From positions 35,363-99,362 of the forward strand of contig UQSL01000002.1 in NCBI GenBank assembly GCA_900543705.1: a DNA stretch of 64,000 bases, in the 5' to 3' direction. A program made the translations under genes and the position numbers. Source of the stretch: an uncultured Oscillospiraceae bacterium. Lineage in GTDB: Bacteria > Bacillota > Clostridia > Oscillospirales > Ruminococcaceae. This document shows, one piece after another, positions 34,263 to 42,705 of this stretch. Numbering within the stretch: the stretch's first letter is position 1; each line of letters opens with the position of its first letter. Below the pieces are notes generated by a model. That model ran no database searches and was not told the origin of the DNA. It saw only the letters and a program-made list of their open reading frames with translations.

Positions 34263-34802
34263 CTTTCTTCCCCTCCCAATAGCTTCTTCTTGAGCGCCTT
34301 TCTGGCCCGATACATTGTAATCTTGATTTGTGCGGCGGATTTGCCCATGATTTTCGCAATTTCCCCATAAGGCATCTGTTCGAAAGCGAACAGATAAAGC
34401 ACCGTGCGGTAATCGGGCGGCAGGGCCATAAATGCGGACTTGAGCCTGCTGAAATCCTCCTTTGCCAGTACAGAGGTTTCTGGCAGCCCCTCCCTGGAAT
34501 TGAGGAGCAGTTCCTCCTCACAAAGCTCCGACCACTCCCTACGGGTGCGGGACAAATCCGTGCACTGGTTTCGGATCATTGCATAGAGATAGGTCTTGAG
34601 GGAAGCGCCTTCCCGCCAATGGTTCCGCCTGACGTAGAGCTTCGCGAAACACTCCTGGACAATGTCCTCCGCGTCATAGCGGTCGGCGGTGAATCGGACG
34701 GCGAACCGGACCGCATGTTCCCGGTATTTGAGCACGAGCGTTTCAAACGCCTGTTTGTCCCCCCTGCGCCGCCTGCCGCATCAGCTGGTCGTCCTCCCCC
34801 AT
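34259..34802 (-). pseudogene. ECF RNA polymerase sigma factor with frameshift at a G6 run
   Basis: The natural start is ATG 34802, preceded by GGAGGTGAAGG, reading MGEDDQLMRQAAQ. The run of six G (34759-34764 on the + strand as C6) then shifts the frame and stops soon after. With five G it would continue as GDKQAFETLVLKYREHAVRF, joining the 158-residue frame ending at 34259. Region 2 (YDAEDIVQECFAKLYVRR) and region 4 (LPPDYRTVLYLFAFEQMPYGEIAKIMGKS) are intact. Expected protein about 180 residues. An internal GTG at 34735 could give an N-terminally shortened protein. Confidence 0.85.
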
Positions 34803-34834
34803 GGCCTTCACCTCCATCCGTTTCCATTAGCTTA

Positions 34835-34860
34835 CACGATCGACAGACGAAAAAGTTACA
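34835..34860 (-). promoter_or_regulatory. candidate autoregulated ECF sigma promoter
   Basis: On the minus strand: TGTAAC (34860-34855), exactly 16 bp, then CGTG (34838-34835), about 30 bp upstream of the sigma-factor ATG. The TGWAAC-N16-CGT layout is the classic ECF promoter form of Firmicutes, suggesting self-activation of this operon. Confidence 0.6.
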
Positions 34861-35134
34861 GGGATATGAAAATTTTTAACCGGAAATTATTGAAGGCGTT
34901 TTTCCGCTTGCGGATGGGTACGGCTGTTTTTGCCATGCTTTCTTTTGGGCGACGTTCTCTGATTCTACCTGCCTTTTCAGAGTCCCTCGCTTTGTGCCGG
35001 GGAGCACTGCGTCCGGCAATCGCCTACACATGGATGACGGGAAATCCTTTTAAGAAAGGTAATCCGATATGGAATCATGCATGGTGCAGGCAAAGGAGCC
35101 ACCCAAACAGAAAGCTTCGTGCGGGGCACTTTCA
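34861..35134. other. spacer between the ECF operon and the cobalamin locus
   Basis: Non-coding; no repeat, hairpin or convincing gene was recognised. Confidence 0.5.
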
Positions 35135-35163
35135 TTGACAAGAGGAGGGGGATGGGGTAAGAT
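35135..35163 (+). promoter_or_regulatory. promoter of the cobalamin operon
   Basis: TTGACA (35135-35140), 17-bp G-rich spacer, TAAGAT (35158-35163), about 65 bp upstream of the riboswitch. Confidence 0.7.
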
Positions 35164-35229
35164 AAAATCAGCCGTTTCGGGGCCCTGATTCAAGGCGGAA
35201 CCTGGGACGGGAAATGAGTGAAATCAATG

Positions 35230-35412
35230 TCCAAACGGTGCCGGATACAGTTTCCATTTTCCGGAGAATAGGGAAGTATCGGGTGAAAATCCCGCGCGGT
35301 CCCCGCCGCTGTGAACGGATGAAACACCGGCAAGTATGCCACTGTCCCCTTATCCTGTGGGGCCGGGAAGGCGCCGGAAGAAAATCCGCAAGCCAGAAGA
35401 CCTGCCTTTGGA
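35230..35412 (+). promoter_or_regulatory. cobalamin riboswitch
   Basis: Closing stem TCCAAA (35230-35235) pairs with TTTGGA (35407-35412). The core carries the class hallmarks in order: GGGAAGTATCGGGTGAAAATCCC, GCGCGGTCCCCGCCGCTGTGA, the B12 box GCCACTG (35338-35344), GGGAAGGC, and AGCCAGAAGACCTGCC at the 3' end. Known members bind adenosylcobalamin (or relatives) and shut down B12 synthesis and transport genes. A terminator follows before cbiK. Confidence 0.96.
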
Positions 35413-35495
35413 CGCTCGAAGCGTAACTTTCACGGACGGATGGGAGTGGTATCGTGCACCGGAATTCCCACGGGGATTTCCGGATTTTGGTGCAT

Positions 35496-35539
35496 GTCCG
35501 CTTTTGGCCTGGGGCTAACAAAGCGGACGTTTGTTTTTT
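35496..35539 (+). terminator. riboswitch expression-platform terminator
   Basis: GTCCGCTTT (35496-35504) pairs with AAAGCGGAC (35520-35528), followed by GTTTGTTTTTT. It ends about 35 bp before cbiK; premature termination in the presence of cobalamin is the expected mechanism. Confidence 0.85.
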
Positions 35540-35574
35540 ACAGTGCGCCGTCAATGAGAAAGTGAGGAATCACC

Positions 35575-36348
35575 ATGAAACAGGCAATCGTGGTCGTCAG
35601 CTTTGGGACGACTCATCCGGATACGAGAGAACAGGCGATCGGGGCGGTGGAACGGGCGGTGCAGGCCCGCTTCCCGGATATTCCGGTGTACCGGGCATTT
35701 ACGTCCCGCGTGGTCATCAAGGTAACGAAAGAAAACGAGGGGCTTGCCATTCCCTCGCTCGGAGAGCTGATGGATTCCCTTCGCACGCAGGGAGTAACCC
35801 ATCTGACGGTCCAGCCGACCCATATTATCCACGGGGAGGAATATGACAAGCTATGCGCGGAGGTACAGGCCCACGCGGCGGGCTTTGAGAGCATCCGGCT
35901 CGGGGAGCCGCTTTTGGATAAGACAGAGGATTATTTTGCCGTGCTCAACGCGGCGGTGCCCTTTTACCAGCTGAAAGAAGGGGAGGCCCTGTTATGGATG
36001 GGGCACGGGACGTCCCACTTTGCGGACGCGGCATACTCTGCACTCGATTCCATGGCAAAGGACGCAGGATATGACAACGTCTTTGTGACTACGGTGGAGG
36101 GATACCCCACGCTGGAGGCGGCGGAAAAAAAGCTGAACCAGGCGGGATACCGCAGCATCTGCCTTGCCCCGATGATGGTCGTCGCGGGCGACCACGCAAA
36201 AAACGATATGGCAGGCGAAGAGGACAGCTTCCTGAGTAAGCTGACAGAAGAGGGCTACACGGTGCGCTGTGTGCTCACAGGCCTTGGGAGTATCCCGGCG
36301 GTGCAGGCAATCTACCTAACCCATCTGGAACAGGCGAAGGAACGATAA
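35575..36348 (+). CDS. cbiK: sirohydrochlorin cobaltochelatase, anaerobic
   Basis: 257 residues, ATG 35575. Inserts Co2+ into sirohydrochlorin, the entry step of the oxygen-independent pathway. CbiK features: SFGTTHPDTRE at the N terminus, WMGHGTSHFAD with the metal-binding His near 144, VTTVEGYP with the Glu near 175, and VVAGDHAKNDM with the His near 207. No signal peptide, so a cytosolic enzyme. First gene behind the cobalamin riboswitch; cbiD follows after 32 bp. Confidence 0.96.
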   Translation: MKQAIVVVSFGTTHPDTREQAIGAVERAVQARFPDIPVYRAFTSRVVIKVTKENEGLAIPSLGELMDSLRTQGVTHLTVQPTHIIHGEEYDKLCAEVQAHAAGFESIRLGEPLLDKTEDYFAVLNAAVPFYQLKEGEALLWMGHGTSHFADAAYSALDSMAKDAGYDNVFVTTVEGYPTLEAAEKKLNQAGYRSICLAPMMVVAGDHAKNDMAGEEDSFLSKLTEEGYTVRCVLTGLGSIPAVQAIYLTHLEQAKER

Positions 36349-36380
36349 CCCATATTGGCGGACAGCGAGGAGGTGCGGCG

Positions 36381-37511
36381 GTGAAACTCGAGGAATATGT
36401 GTTTAAAGGTGCCAAACGCCTGCGGTGCGGTTATACGACAGGAAGCTGTGCTACGCTCGCGGCTAAGGCCGCGGCGCATACTTTGCTTTTTCGACGGCCC
36501 TGCGAAACCGTGCGCATCCTCACGCCCAAGGGCATCGAACTTACCGTCCCGGTGGAGAAGCTCACTGTGGGGGACGATTTCGTGCGCTGTGCGGTACGCA
36601 AGGACAGCGGGGACGATCCGGATGTGACCGACGGTATCCTCATCTTTTCCGAGGTGAGGAAAGTGCCCGGGCACGGTATTGCCATTGAGGGCGGCGAAGG
36701 CGTCGGCCGGGTGACCAAGCGCGGGCTCGAGCAGCCGGTGGGTGCAGCTGCCATCAACCGGGTACCAAGGCAGATGATTACCGAGGCGGTTGAGGAAATC
36801 TGTGAGCAGGCAGGGTACGACGGGGCGCTCCTTGTCACGGTGAGCATCCCACGGGGCGCTGAGCTTGCCGCTCGCACCTTCAACCCACGGCTCGGCATCA
36901 AAGGCGGGTTGTCCGTTCTTGGTACGACCGGGATTGTCGAGCCGATGAGCGAGCAGGCCCTTGTAGATAGCATCGAGCTGGAAATCAAGATACGTGCGCA
37001 GGAAAGCCGAAAGCTCCTCATCCTGGCGCCTGGCAGCTATGGGGAGGACTTTATCAAAGCCACACCCGCGCTCCAGTTGGCCCCAGTCATCAAATGCTCC
37101 AATTATATCGGGGATGCGGTGGAATTCAGCGTGCGGTATGGATTTGAAAATATCCTGCTTGTCGGGCATATCGGCAAGCTGGTCAAGCTCGCCGCCGGGG
37201 TATACAATACTCATTCCCGCTATGCGGACTGCCGTCTGGAAGTCTTGACCGCGCACGCGGCGCTCGCCGGGTGTAGCCGGAACATTGCACGGCAATTGAT
37301 GGAAAGCGCCACGACTGATGAGGCGGTACGCATCTTGAAAGAACAGGAAATTCTTCAACCGGTGATACGATCGGTTTTACAAAAGATAGAGGACACTCTC
37401 TCCCGCTTTGCCGGGGAAAGCGTGCGCACGGGCGCGGTGCTATACGGCGCGCAGGGCCTGCTCGGAATGACCGGGCAGGCGAAAGAGATACTCAGGAGGA
37501 ACATGGATTGA
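36381..37511 (+). CDS. cbiD: cobalt-precorrin-5B C1-methyltransferase
   Basis: 376 residues from GTG 36381 with GAGGAGG upstream. S-adenosylmethionine-dependent methylation at C1 during ring contraction. CbiD signatures: LRCGYTTGSCATLAAKAA at 13-31, SIPRGAELAARTFNPRLGIKGG near 155-176, and LGTTGIVEPMSE. Length normal. Its stop overlaps the cbiL start (ATTGA). Confidence 0.96.
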   Translation: MKLEEYVFKGAKRLRCGYTTGSCATLAAKAAAHTLLFRRPCETVRILTPKGIELTVPVEKLTVGDDFVRCAVRKDSGDDPDVTDGILIFSEVRKVPGHGIAIEGGEGVGRVTKRGLEQPVGAAAINRVPRQMITEAVEEICEQAGYDGALLVTVSIPRGAELAARTFNPRLGIKGGLSVLGTTGIVEPMSEQALVDSIELEIKIRAQESRKLLILAPGSYGEDFIKATPALQLAPVIKCSNYIGDAVEFSVRYGFENILLVGHIGKLVKLAAGVYNTHSRYADCRLEVLTAHAALAGCSRNIARQLMESATTDEAVRILKEQEILQPVIRSVLQKIEDTLSRFAGESVRTGAVLYGAQGLLGMTGQAKEILRRNMD

Positions 37512-38224
37512 ACAACAGGAAAAAACAGGAGACCTTTTACGGAATCGGGATTGGCCCGGGCGATCCGGAGCTGCTCACGCTCAAGGCAGTGCGGCTGCTG
37601 GAGCAATGCCCGGTCATTGCCTGCCCGCAGACAGCGGGGGAAAAAACGCTGGCGCTTGACATCGTGCGTAAGGCTGTTTCTTTCGAGGGAAAAACGGTTC
37701 TGCCGCTCTCCTTTTCGATGAGTCGGGAAAAAGAGGTGCGCGAAAAGAGCCATATGCAGGCGGCGGAGCTGATTTTATCCGAGCTTGCAGCCGGGCGCGA
37801 CGTCGCGATGATAACACTTGGAGATGTCTCCATTTACTCCACCTACGCGTATCTCCAGCCGTTGATTCAGGCGGCGGGCTACCGCACACAGATGGTACCT
37901 GGCGTACCGAGCTTCTGCGTGGTGGCTGCGAGGCTCGGGCAGAGCCTTGCCGAAGGGGAAGCGCCCCTGCACATCCTCCCGGCGGGGTATGACGGCTGGG
38001 AGGATGCTCTCTCTCTTCCCGGTACCAAAGTGCTGATGAAGGCGGGCAGGAGCCTGCCCGGGGTGGCAAAGGCGCTGGAGGAGCGAGGCCTTGCAAACAG
38101 CGCTGCTCTGGTGCAAAACTGCGGGCTGGCCGACGAACTTGTCCGAAAAGACATGACGGGAGGATTACCTGAAACCGGGTACTTTACCACTGTGGTGGTC
38201 AGGGAAGGGAAGGATAACCGATGA
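37508..38224 (+). CDS. cbiL: cobalt-precorrin-2 C20-methyltransferase
   Basis: 238 residues. Start TTG 37508, fused with the cbiD stop and preceded by AGGAGGAAC; no ATG fits. Tetrapyrrole methylase fold: FYGIGIGPGDPELLTLKAV at the N terminus, TLGDVSIYSTY near 101, MVPGVPSF near 131. Transfers the C20 methyl, giving cobalt-factor III. ATGA overlap with cbiF. Confidence 0.95.
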   Translation: MNNRKKQETFYGIGIGPGDPELLTLKAVRLLEQCPVIACPQTAGEKTLALDIVRKAVSFEGKTVLPLSFSMSREKEVREKSHMQAAELILSELAAGRDVAMITLGDVSIYSTYAYLQPLIQAAGYRTQMVPGVPSFCVVAARLGQSLAEGEAPLHILPAGYDGWEDALSLPGTKVLMKAGRSLPGVAKALEERGLANSAALVQNCGLADELVRKDMTGGLPETGYFTTVVVREGKDNR

Positions 38225-38979
38225 TTACCTTTGTAGGTGCGGGCAGCGGCGCGCCGGATTTGATTACCGTGCGCGGGCAGCGCCTGATCGAGAAGGCAGA
38301 CCGGATTATCTATGCCGGGAGCCTTGTCAATCCCGCATTACTAGATGCGGCAAAGCCCGGCTGCATCAAACAGAACAGCGCGAAGATGACGCTCGAAGAG
38401 GTTTTTTCCTCCATGCTTCAAAATGAGGAGCAGGGCGGGCTCTGCGTACGCCTACACACTGGAGATCCGAGCATCTACGGCGCCATCCGGGAGCAGATGG
38501 ATTTACTCGAGGAACGGGGCATCCCCTATGAGGTGGTGCCCGGCGTCTCTAGCCTGTGCGGGGCGGCGGCCGCGTTAAAAGCCGAGTATACCCTACCCGG
38601 AATCAGCCAGACGGTCATCATCACCCGGATGGCGGGACGCACCCCTGTCCCAGCGGGACAGGGGGTCAAGAGTCTCGCCGCCCACGGCGCGACGATGGTG
38701 CTGTTTTTGAGCGCCGGACTGCTTAAGGAGACACAGCGCGAACTGCTCGAGGGCGGTTATGCGCCTGAGACTCCCGCCGCCATCGTCTACAAGGCAACCT
38801 GGCCGGACGAGCAGGTGTACCGTTGTACGGTCGGCACGCTCGCGCAGACGGCACAGGAACACAACATTAGCAAAACCGCACTGATTATGGTCGGCGGCTT
38901 TCTGGGGGAAAGCTATGACCGTTCCAGGTTATATGACCCTGGTTTTACAACCGGATTTCGGAAGGGGGCTAAACGGTGA
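38221..38979 (+). CDS. cbiF: cobalt-precorrin-4 C11-methyltransferase
   Basis: 252 residues, ATG 38221. Tetrapyrrole methylase: VGAGSGAPDLITVRGQRLIEKAD (SAM-binding start), RLHTGDPSIYGAIREQMD near 80, VVPGVSSLCGAAAALK near 107, and a C-terminal GGFLGESYDRSRLYDPGF-like tail typical of CbiF/CobM. Overlaps cbiL by 4 bp and cbiG by 4 bp (GTGA). Confidence 0.96.
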   Translation: MITFVGAGSGAPDLITVRGQRLIEKADRIIYAGSLVNPALLDAAKPGCIKQNSAKMTLEEVFSSMLQNEEQGGLCVRLHTGDPSIYGAIREQMDLLEERGIPYEVVPGVSSLCGAAAALKAEYTLPGISQTVIITRMAGRTPVPAGQGVKSLAAHGATMVLFLSAGLLKETQRELLEGGYAPETPAAIVYKATWPDEQVYRCTVGTLAQTAQEHNISKTALIMVGGFLGESYDRSRLYDPGFTTGFRKGAKR

Positions 38980-39992
38980 GAGCATCCCTGATTGCGTTTT
39001 CCGAAAAAGGATGGACATTGGCCAAAATGATTGCCGCAAATCTACCGGAACAGAGCGGGGATACGGCGAGGGTGTCCAAGGGTTTCGGCGCGGGCAAAGA
39101 GGATTTGCACCTTTGGACGAAACAGGCGTTTTCAGACTCCGACTTGCTTGTATTTGTGGGGGCGGCGGGCATTGCAGTGCGCGCTGTAGCGCCCTTTGTG
39201 TACTCGAAACTCTCTGACCCGGCGGTCGTCTCGGTGGATGACGGCGCGCGTTTTAGTATCCCCCTGCTTTCCGGGCATATCGGCGGGGCGAACCGGTACG
39301 CCGTGCGCATCGGGAAGATTACCGGCGCGGTTCCCGCAGTGACCACGGCGACGGACGTCCACGGGCTGTTCGCGGTGGACGACTGGGCGGCGCGGCATGG
39401 ATATTTCATCGACACCCCGGAGAACATCAAGCGGGTCTCCGCCGCCCTGCTTGCGGGGGAGCGCATTGGGGTCCGCTGCGAGCTGCCGGTGGAGGGTAAG
39501 CTCCCTGCTGGGCTTGTGTGGGAAAAATACCCGCCGCACATCCGTGTCACGCTGAAACCAGTCAGCGAGCCGGGGACACTTCGCATTATCCCGCCCTTTG
39601 TGGTGCTCGGCATCGGGTGCAGGCGGGGAACCTCCGAGGATACAATTGAGCGGGCGTTTATACAGTTCTGCGAAGAAAATGAGATTTCTCCCCATGCATT
39701 TTGCAGGGTGTGCAGTATTGATTTAAAACAGGATGAGGCGGGAATCCTCGCCTTTTGTAAAGCCCGCTCTCTTCCGTTTGTCACCTACCTCGTGGAAGAA
39801 CTAAAACAGGCACCCGGTAACTTTACGGCCTCCGACTTTGTGCGGCGGACAACCGGCGTGGATAATGTCTGCGAGCGCTCCGCTCTGCTCGGTGCGGGGA
39901 AAGGCGGAGAGCGTATCGTGAAGAAGTCTGTCTATGAAGGCGTGACGCTTGCTGCGGCGGTGAGCGCACAGGCAGTGAATTTTGAGAAGTAG
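38976..39992 (+). CDS. cbiG: cobalt-precorrin-5A hydrolase
   Basis: 338 residues from GTG 38976, overlapping the cbiF stop. Opens the delta-lactone of cobalt-precorrin-5A and releases the C20 carbon as acetaldehyde. N-terminal domain with VFVGAAGIAVRAVAPFVYSK near 50 and SVDDGARFSIPLLSGHIGGAN near 84; C-terminal domain with GIGCRRGTSEDTIE near 212 and the ending SALLGAGKGG....KK...GVT. Full length with all three CbiG subdomains. Confidence 0.95.
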   Translation: MRASLIAFSEKGWTLAKMIAANLPEQSGDTARVSKGFGAGKEDLHLWTKQAFSDSDLLVFVGAAGIAVRAVAPFVYSKLSDPAVVSVDDGARFSIPLLSGHIGGANRYAVRIGKITGAVPAVTTATDVHGLFAVDDWAARHGYFIDTPENIKRVSAALLAGERIGVRCELPVEGKLPAGLVWEKYPPHIRVTLKPVSEPGTLRIIPPFVVLGIGCRRGTSEDTIERAFIQFCEENEISPHAFCRVCSIDLKQDEAGILAFCKARSLPFVTYLVEELKQAPGNFTASDFVRRTTGVDNVCERSALLGAGKGGERIVKKSVYEGVTLAAAVSAQAVNFEK

Positions 39993-40005
39993 CGGGGAAA
40001 AACAG

Positions 40006-40743
40006 ATGAAACTCTATGTGATAGGAATTGGTCCGGGCGGCGGGGAGGACATGACCCTGCGCGCGGTCAGGGCGCTCAAGGCGTGCGACACGCTGGTCGG
40101 CTATCCGGTCTATGTGGACTTGGTACGGGATGTTTTTGAAGGGGAGCGGGTTTTGATCACCCCGATGAAACAGGAAATCGAACGGTGCCGTATGGCGGAG
40201 GACGAAGAGTCTTCCGGGGATACGGGTGCAATGGTTTGCCCCGGGGGTACGGGGGGAGGTGGAATGGCGGGTCTGATATTAGAAATTGCAAAAGAGCATC
40301 CGGAGCTGCCGGTTGAAATTGTCCCCGGCGTAACGGCAGCACTTTCAGGCGCTTCTGTGCTCGGCGCGCCGCTTGCGCACGATTTTGCAGTTATCAGTCT
40401 AAGCGATCTGCTCACCCGATGGGAGGTAATCGAAGCTCGCCTTCGTGCCGCCGCGCAGGCGGATTTTGTGATTTGCCTGTATAACCCGGCGAGTAAAAAG
40501 CGCGCGGATTACCTGCACCGCGCCTGTGAAATTTTGCTCGAGGCAAAATCCCCGCAGACAGTATGCGCAACGGCACGAAACATCGGGAGGGACGGACAGG
40601 AATCGAAGCTGATGACGCTTACAGAGCTTGCGAATGCCCCGGCGGACATGTTCACCACTGTGTTTATTGGCAGCAGCCGGACCAAAGTGGTAAACGGGCG
40701 GATGGTGACCCCGCGCGGGTATGAGGCAAAGGGAACGCTATGA
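40006..40743 (+). CDS. cbiH: cobalt-precorrin-3 C17-methyltransferase
   Basis: 245 residues from ATG 40006 (AGCGGGG upstream); an in-frame TTG at 39982 overlaps cbiG but lacks an SD. Ring-contracting methylase: YVIGIGPGGGEDMTLRAVRAL, GYPVYVDLV near 29, GMAGLILEIAKEHP near 85, VVPGVTAALSGASVLGAPLAHDF near 105. CLYNPASKKRADY and ARNIGRDGQE are highly characteristic of CbiH/CobJ. One oddity is a Gly-rich stretch (CPGGTGGGGMAG) replacing the usual SSGDPGVYGMAG. ATGA overlap with cbiJ. Confidence 0.93.
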   Translation: MKLYVIGIGPGGGEDMTLRAVRALKACDTLVGYPVYVDLVRDVFEGERVLITPMKQEIERCRMAEDEESSGDTGAMVCPGGTGGGGMAGLILEIAKEHPELPVEIVPGVTAALSGASVLGAPLAHDFAVISLSDLLTRWEVIEARLRAAAQADFVICLYNPASKKRADYLHRACEILLEAKSPQTVCATARNIGRDGQESKLMTLTELANAPADMFTTVFIGSSRTKVVNGRMVTPRGYEAKGTL

Positions 40744-41504
40744 AGCTGCTGATTTTTTCCGGCACGACCGAGGGAAAACGGCTGTGCAGGGCCTTACTAA
40801 AAAGAGGCGGCTTTTGTATCACTGTGAGCGTCGCAACCGAATACGGGGCGCAAAGCATGGAGGAACTCTCCGGCTGCTCCGTACTTAAGGGTCGGCTTGA
40901 CAAGGAGCAGATGGAACGCCTTTTCTGTGCAGAACACTTTGACGCGGTTGTGGATGCGACCCACCCCTATGCGGTGGAGGTGACAAAAAACATCGCGCTC
41001 GCCTGCAAAAAGACGGATACGCGGTATCTGCGCCTGTTAAGGGAGGCGGAGCCCCTCCCGGAGCACTGTCTTGCGGTGAAGGATGCAAAAGGTGCGGCGC
41101 AGGCCCTTGCCGGCACGCGGGGAAACATTCTGCTGACAACAGGGGCAAAGGAGCTGCGGGAATTCTGTCACGTACCGGAGTATCGGGCACGCATGTATCC
41201 CCGCGTGCTGCCCTTCGTCGAATCGATTGCTGCCTGCCTGGAGCTCGGCTTTGAACGAAGCCACATCATCGCGATGCAGGGGCCGTTTTGCGAGGAACTC
41301 AACCTTGCGCTCATCCGCCAGTATTCCATTCGCTATCTCGTGACTAAGGAGAGTGGGAAGACCGGCGGCTTTGTCGAGAAGATCTCCGCCGCGAAACGGG
41401 CGGGGATAGAGGCAATCGTTATCGAGCGGCCAAAAGAGCGGGGATGTTCTTTTGAAGAAATCCTATCGATTTTAAAAATCAGGAGGGGAACCCATGATGA
41501 TTAA
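40740..41504 (+). CDS. cbiJ: cobalt-precorrin-6A reductase
   Basis: 254 residues, ATG 40740. NAD(P)H-dependent reduction of cobalt-precorrin-6A. FSGTTEGKRLCRALLKRG at the start, VVDATHPYAVEVTKNIALAC near 69, RYLRLLREAEPL near 96, ILLTTGAKELREF near 130, and VTKESGKTGGFVEKISAAKRAGI near 205 are CbiJ/CobK hallmarks. Overlaps cbiET by 11 bp. Confidence 0.95.
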   Translation: MKLLIFSGTTEGKRLCRALLKRGGFCITVSVATEYGAQSMEELSGCSVLKGRLDKEQMERLFCAEHFDAVVDATHPYAVEVTKNIALACKKTDTRYLRLLREAEPLPEHCLAVKDAKGAAQALAGTRGNILLTTGAKELREFCHVPEYRARMYPRVLPFVESIAACLELGFERSHIIAMQGPFCEELNLALIRQYSIRYLVTKESGKTGGFVEKISAAKRAGIEAIVIERPKERGCSFEEILSILKIRRGTHDD

Positions 41505-42705
41505 GCTGATATCCATCGGGCCGGGCGGCAAGGAGCTGATGACCGTGGCGGCTGTGCAGGCTATCGCGGACGCGGACTGCCTGATTGGCGCGCCGCGCCT
41601 ACTGGAAAGCTTTTCTGACAGTGCTGCGGTGCGAGTCCCCCTGATTTCTTCTGATAAGATTATGCAGTATCTAAGCGAGCATCCGGAGTATCCGTCCGCC
41701 TGCGTACTGCTCAGCGGGGATGCGGGCTTTTACAGCGGTGCGAAAAAGCTCACGGAACTTTTGGGAACCCAGCGGGTCCAGATCATTCCCGGGATTTCCT
41801 CGGTTGCCTGCTTTGCCGCCAGGCTGAATCTGCCATGGCAGGACTGGCATCTTGTCAGTGCGCACGGGAAAGGCTGCGATATCATCTCGCAGGTTTTAAA
41901 CTTTGAAAAGACCTTTGTACTCACCGGCGGGGCAGTCACGCCGGCAACTTTGTGTGAAGAGCTTGTACAGGCAGGGCTCGGGGATATCTCCGCCTTCGCG
42001 GGGGAAAACCTCTCCTACGACAATGAGCGGATAACAAGCGGTACGGCAGAGACCCTCAGCGTTATGGACTTTGCGCCTTTGAGCGTCCTGCTCCTTGTTA
42101 ATCCAAAAGCGAACCGGCGCGGCCCGGTTACCTTCGGTTTGCCGGACGAATACTTTGTGCGCGGTGAGGTACCGATGACGAAATCCGAGGTGCGAAGCGT
42201 CATCCTCTCAAAATTGCGGCTCAAAGAGAACGACACAGCATGGGATATCGGTGCGGGCACCGGCTCGGTCAGTGTGGAGATGGCGCTTGCCGCGCGCTTC
42301 GGAAAAGTGTACGCTGTTGAGTGTTCGGGGGAGGGCTGCGGGCTCATCGTTCAAAACGCCGCGCGTTTTTCCCTGCACAATCTCTACCTTACCCGTGGGA
42401 TGGCGCCTGAAGCGTGCAGTGCGCTCCCAACACCTGATGCGGTGTTTGTCGGGGGAAGCAAGGGGAACTTAACCGAAATTCTTATGCAGCTCAAGGAGAA
42501 AAATCCAGCTGTCCGGGTCTGTGTGAGTGCAATTACCATTGAAACTGTGTCGCAGGCGCTTGCCTTACTCTCACAGATGGGTTTTGAGCACATCGAGGCG
42601 GTGCAGGTATCCATAGCAAAAACGAGGCGTGCCGGGCGCTCGAATCTCCTGATGGCAAATAACCCGGTCTTTGTCATCAGTGCTTCCGGGAGGGATAAAG
42701 CATGA
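41494..42705 (+). CDS. cbiET: bifunctional cobalt-precorrin-7 C5-methyltransferase / cobalt-precorrin-6B C15-methyltransferase (decarboxylating)
   Basis: 403 residues, ATG 41494 with AGGAGGGG upstream. The N-terminal half (about 1-200) is the CbiE methylase: SIGPGGKELMTVAAVQAI, VLLSGDAGFYSGAKKL, IIPGISSVACFAARL. The C-terminal half (about 205-400) is CbiT: PDEYFVRGEVPMTKSEVRSVIL, WDIGAGTGSVSVEMAL (SAM loop) and PDAVFVGGSKGNLTEIL. Together they carry out the C5 and C15 methylations and the C12 side-chain decarboxylation; the fused form corresponds to CobL of the aerobic pathway. Confidence 0.95.
   Translation: MMIKLISIGPGGKELMTVAAVQAIADADCLIGAPRLLESFSDSAAVRVPLISSDKIMQYLSEHPEYPSACVLLSGDAGFYSGAKKLTELLGTQRVQIIPGISSVACFAARLNLPWQDWHLVSAHGKGCDIISQVLNFEKTFVLTGGAVTPATLCEELVQAGLGDISAFAGENLSYDNERITSGTAETLSVMDFAPLSVLLLVNPKANRRGPVTFGLPDEYFVRGEVPMTKSEVRSVILSKLRLKENDTAWDIGAGTGSVSVEMALAARFGKVYAVECSGEGCGLIVQNAARFSLHNLYLTRGMAPEACSALPTPDAVFVGGSKGNLTEILMQLKEKNPAVRVCVSAITIETVSQALALLSQMGFEHIEAVQVSIAKTRRAGRSNLLMANNPVFVISASGRDKA

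Noticed and set aside
36312..37358. 348-codon minus-strand frame
   Set aside because: Shadow of cbiD caused by GC-rich codon use.
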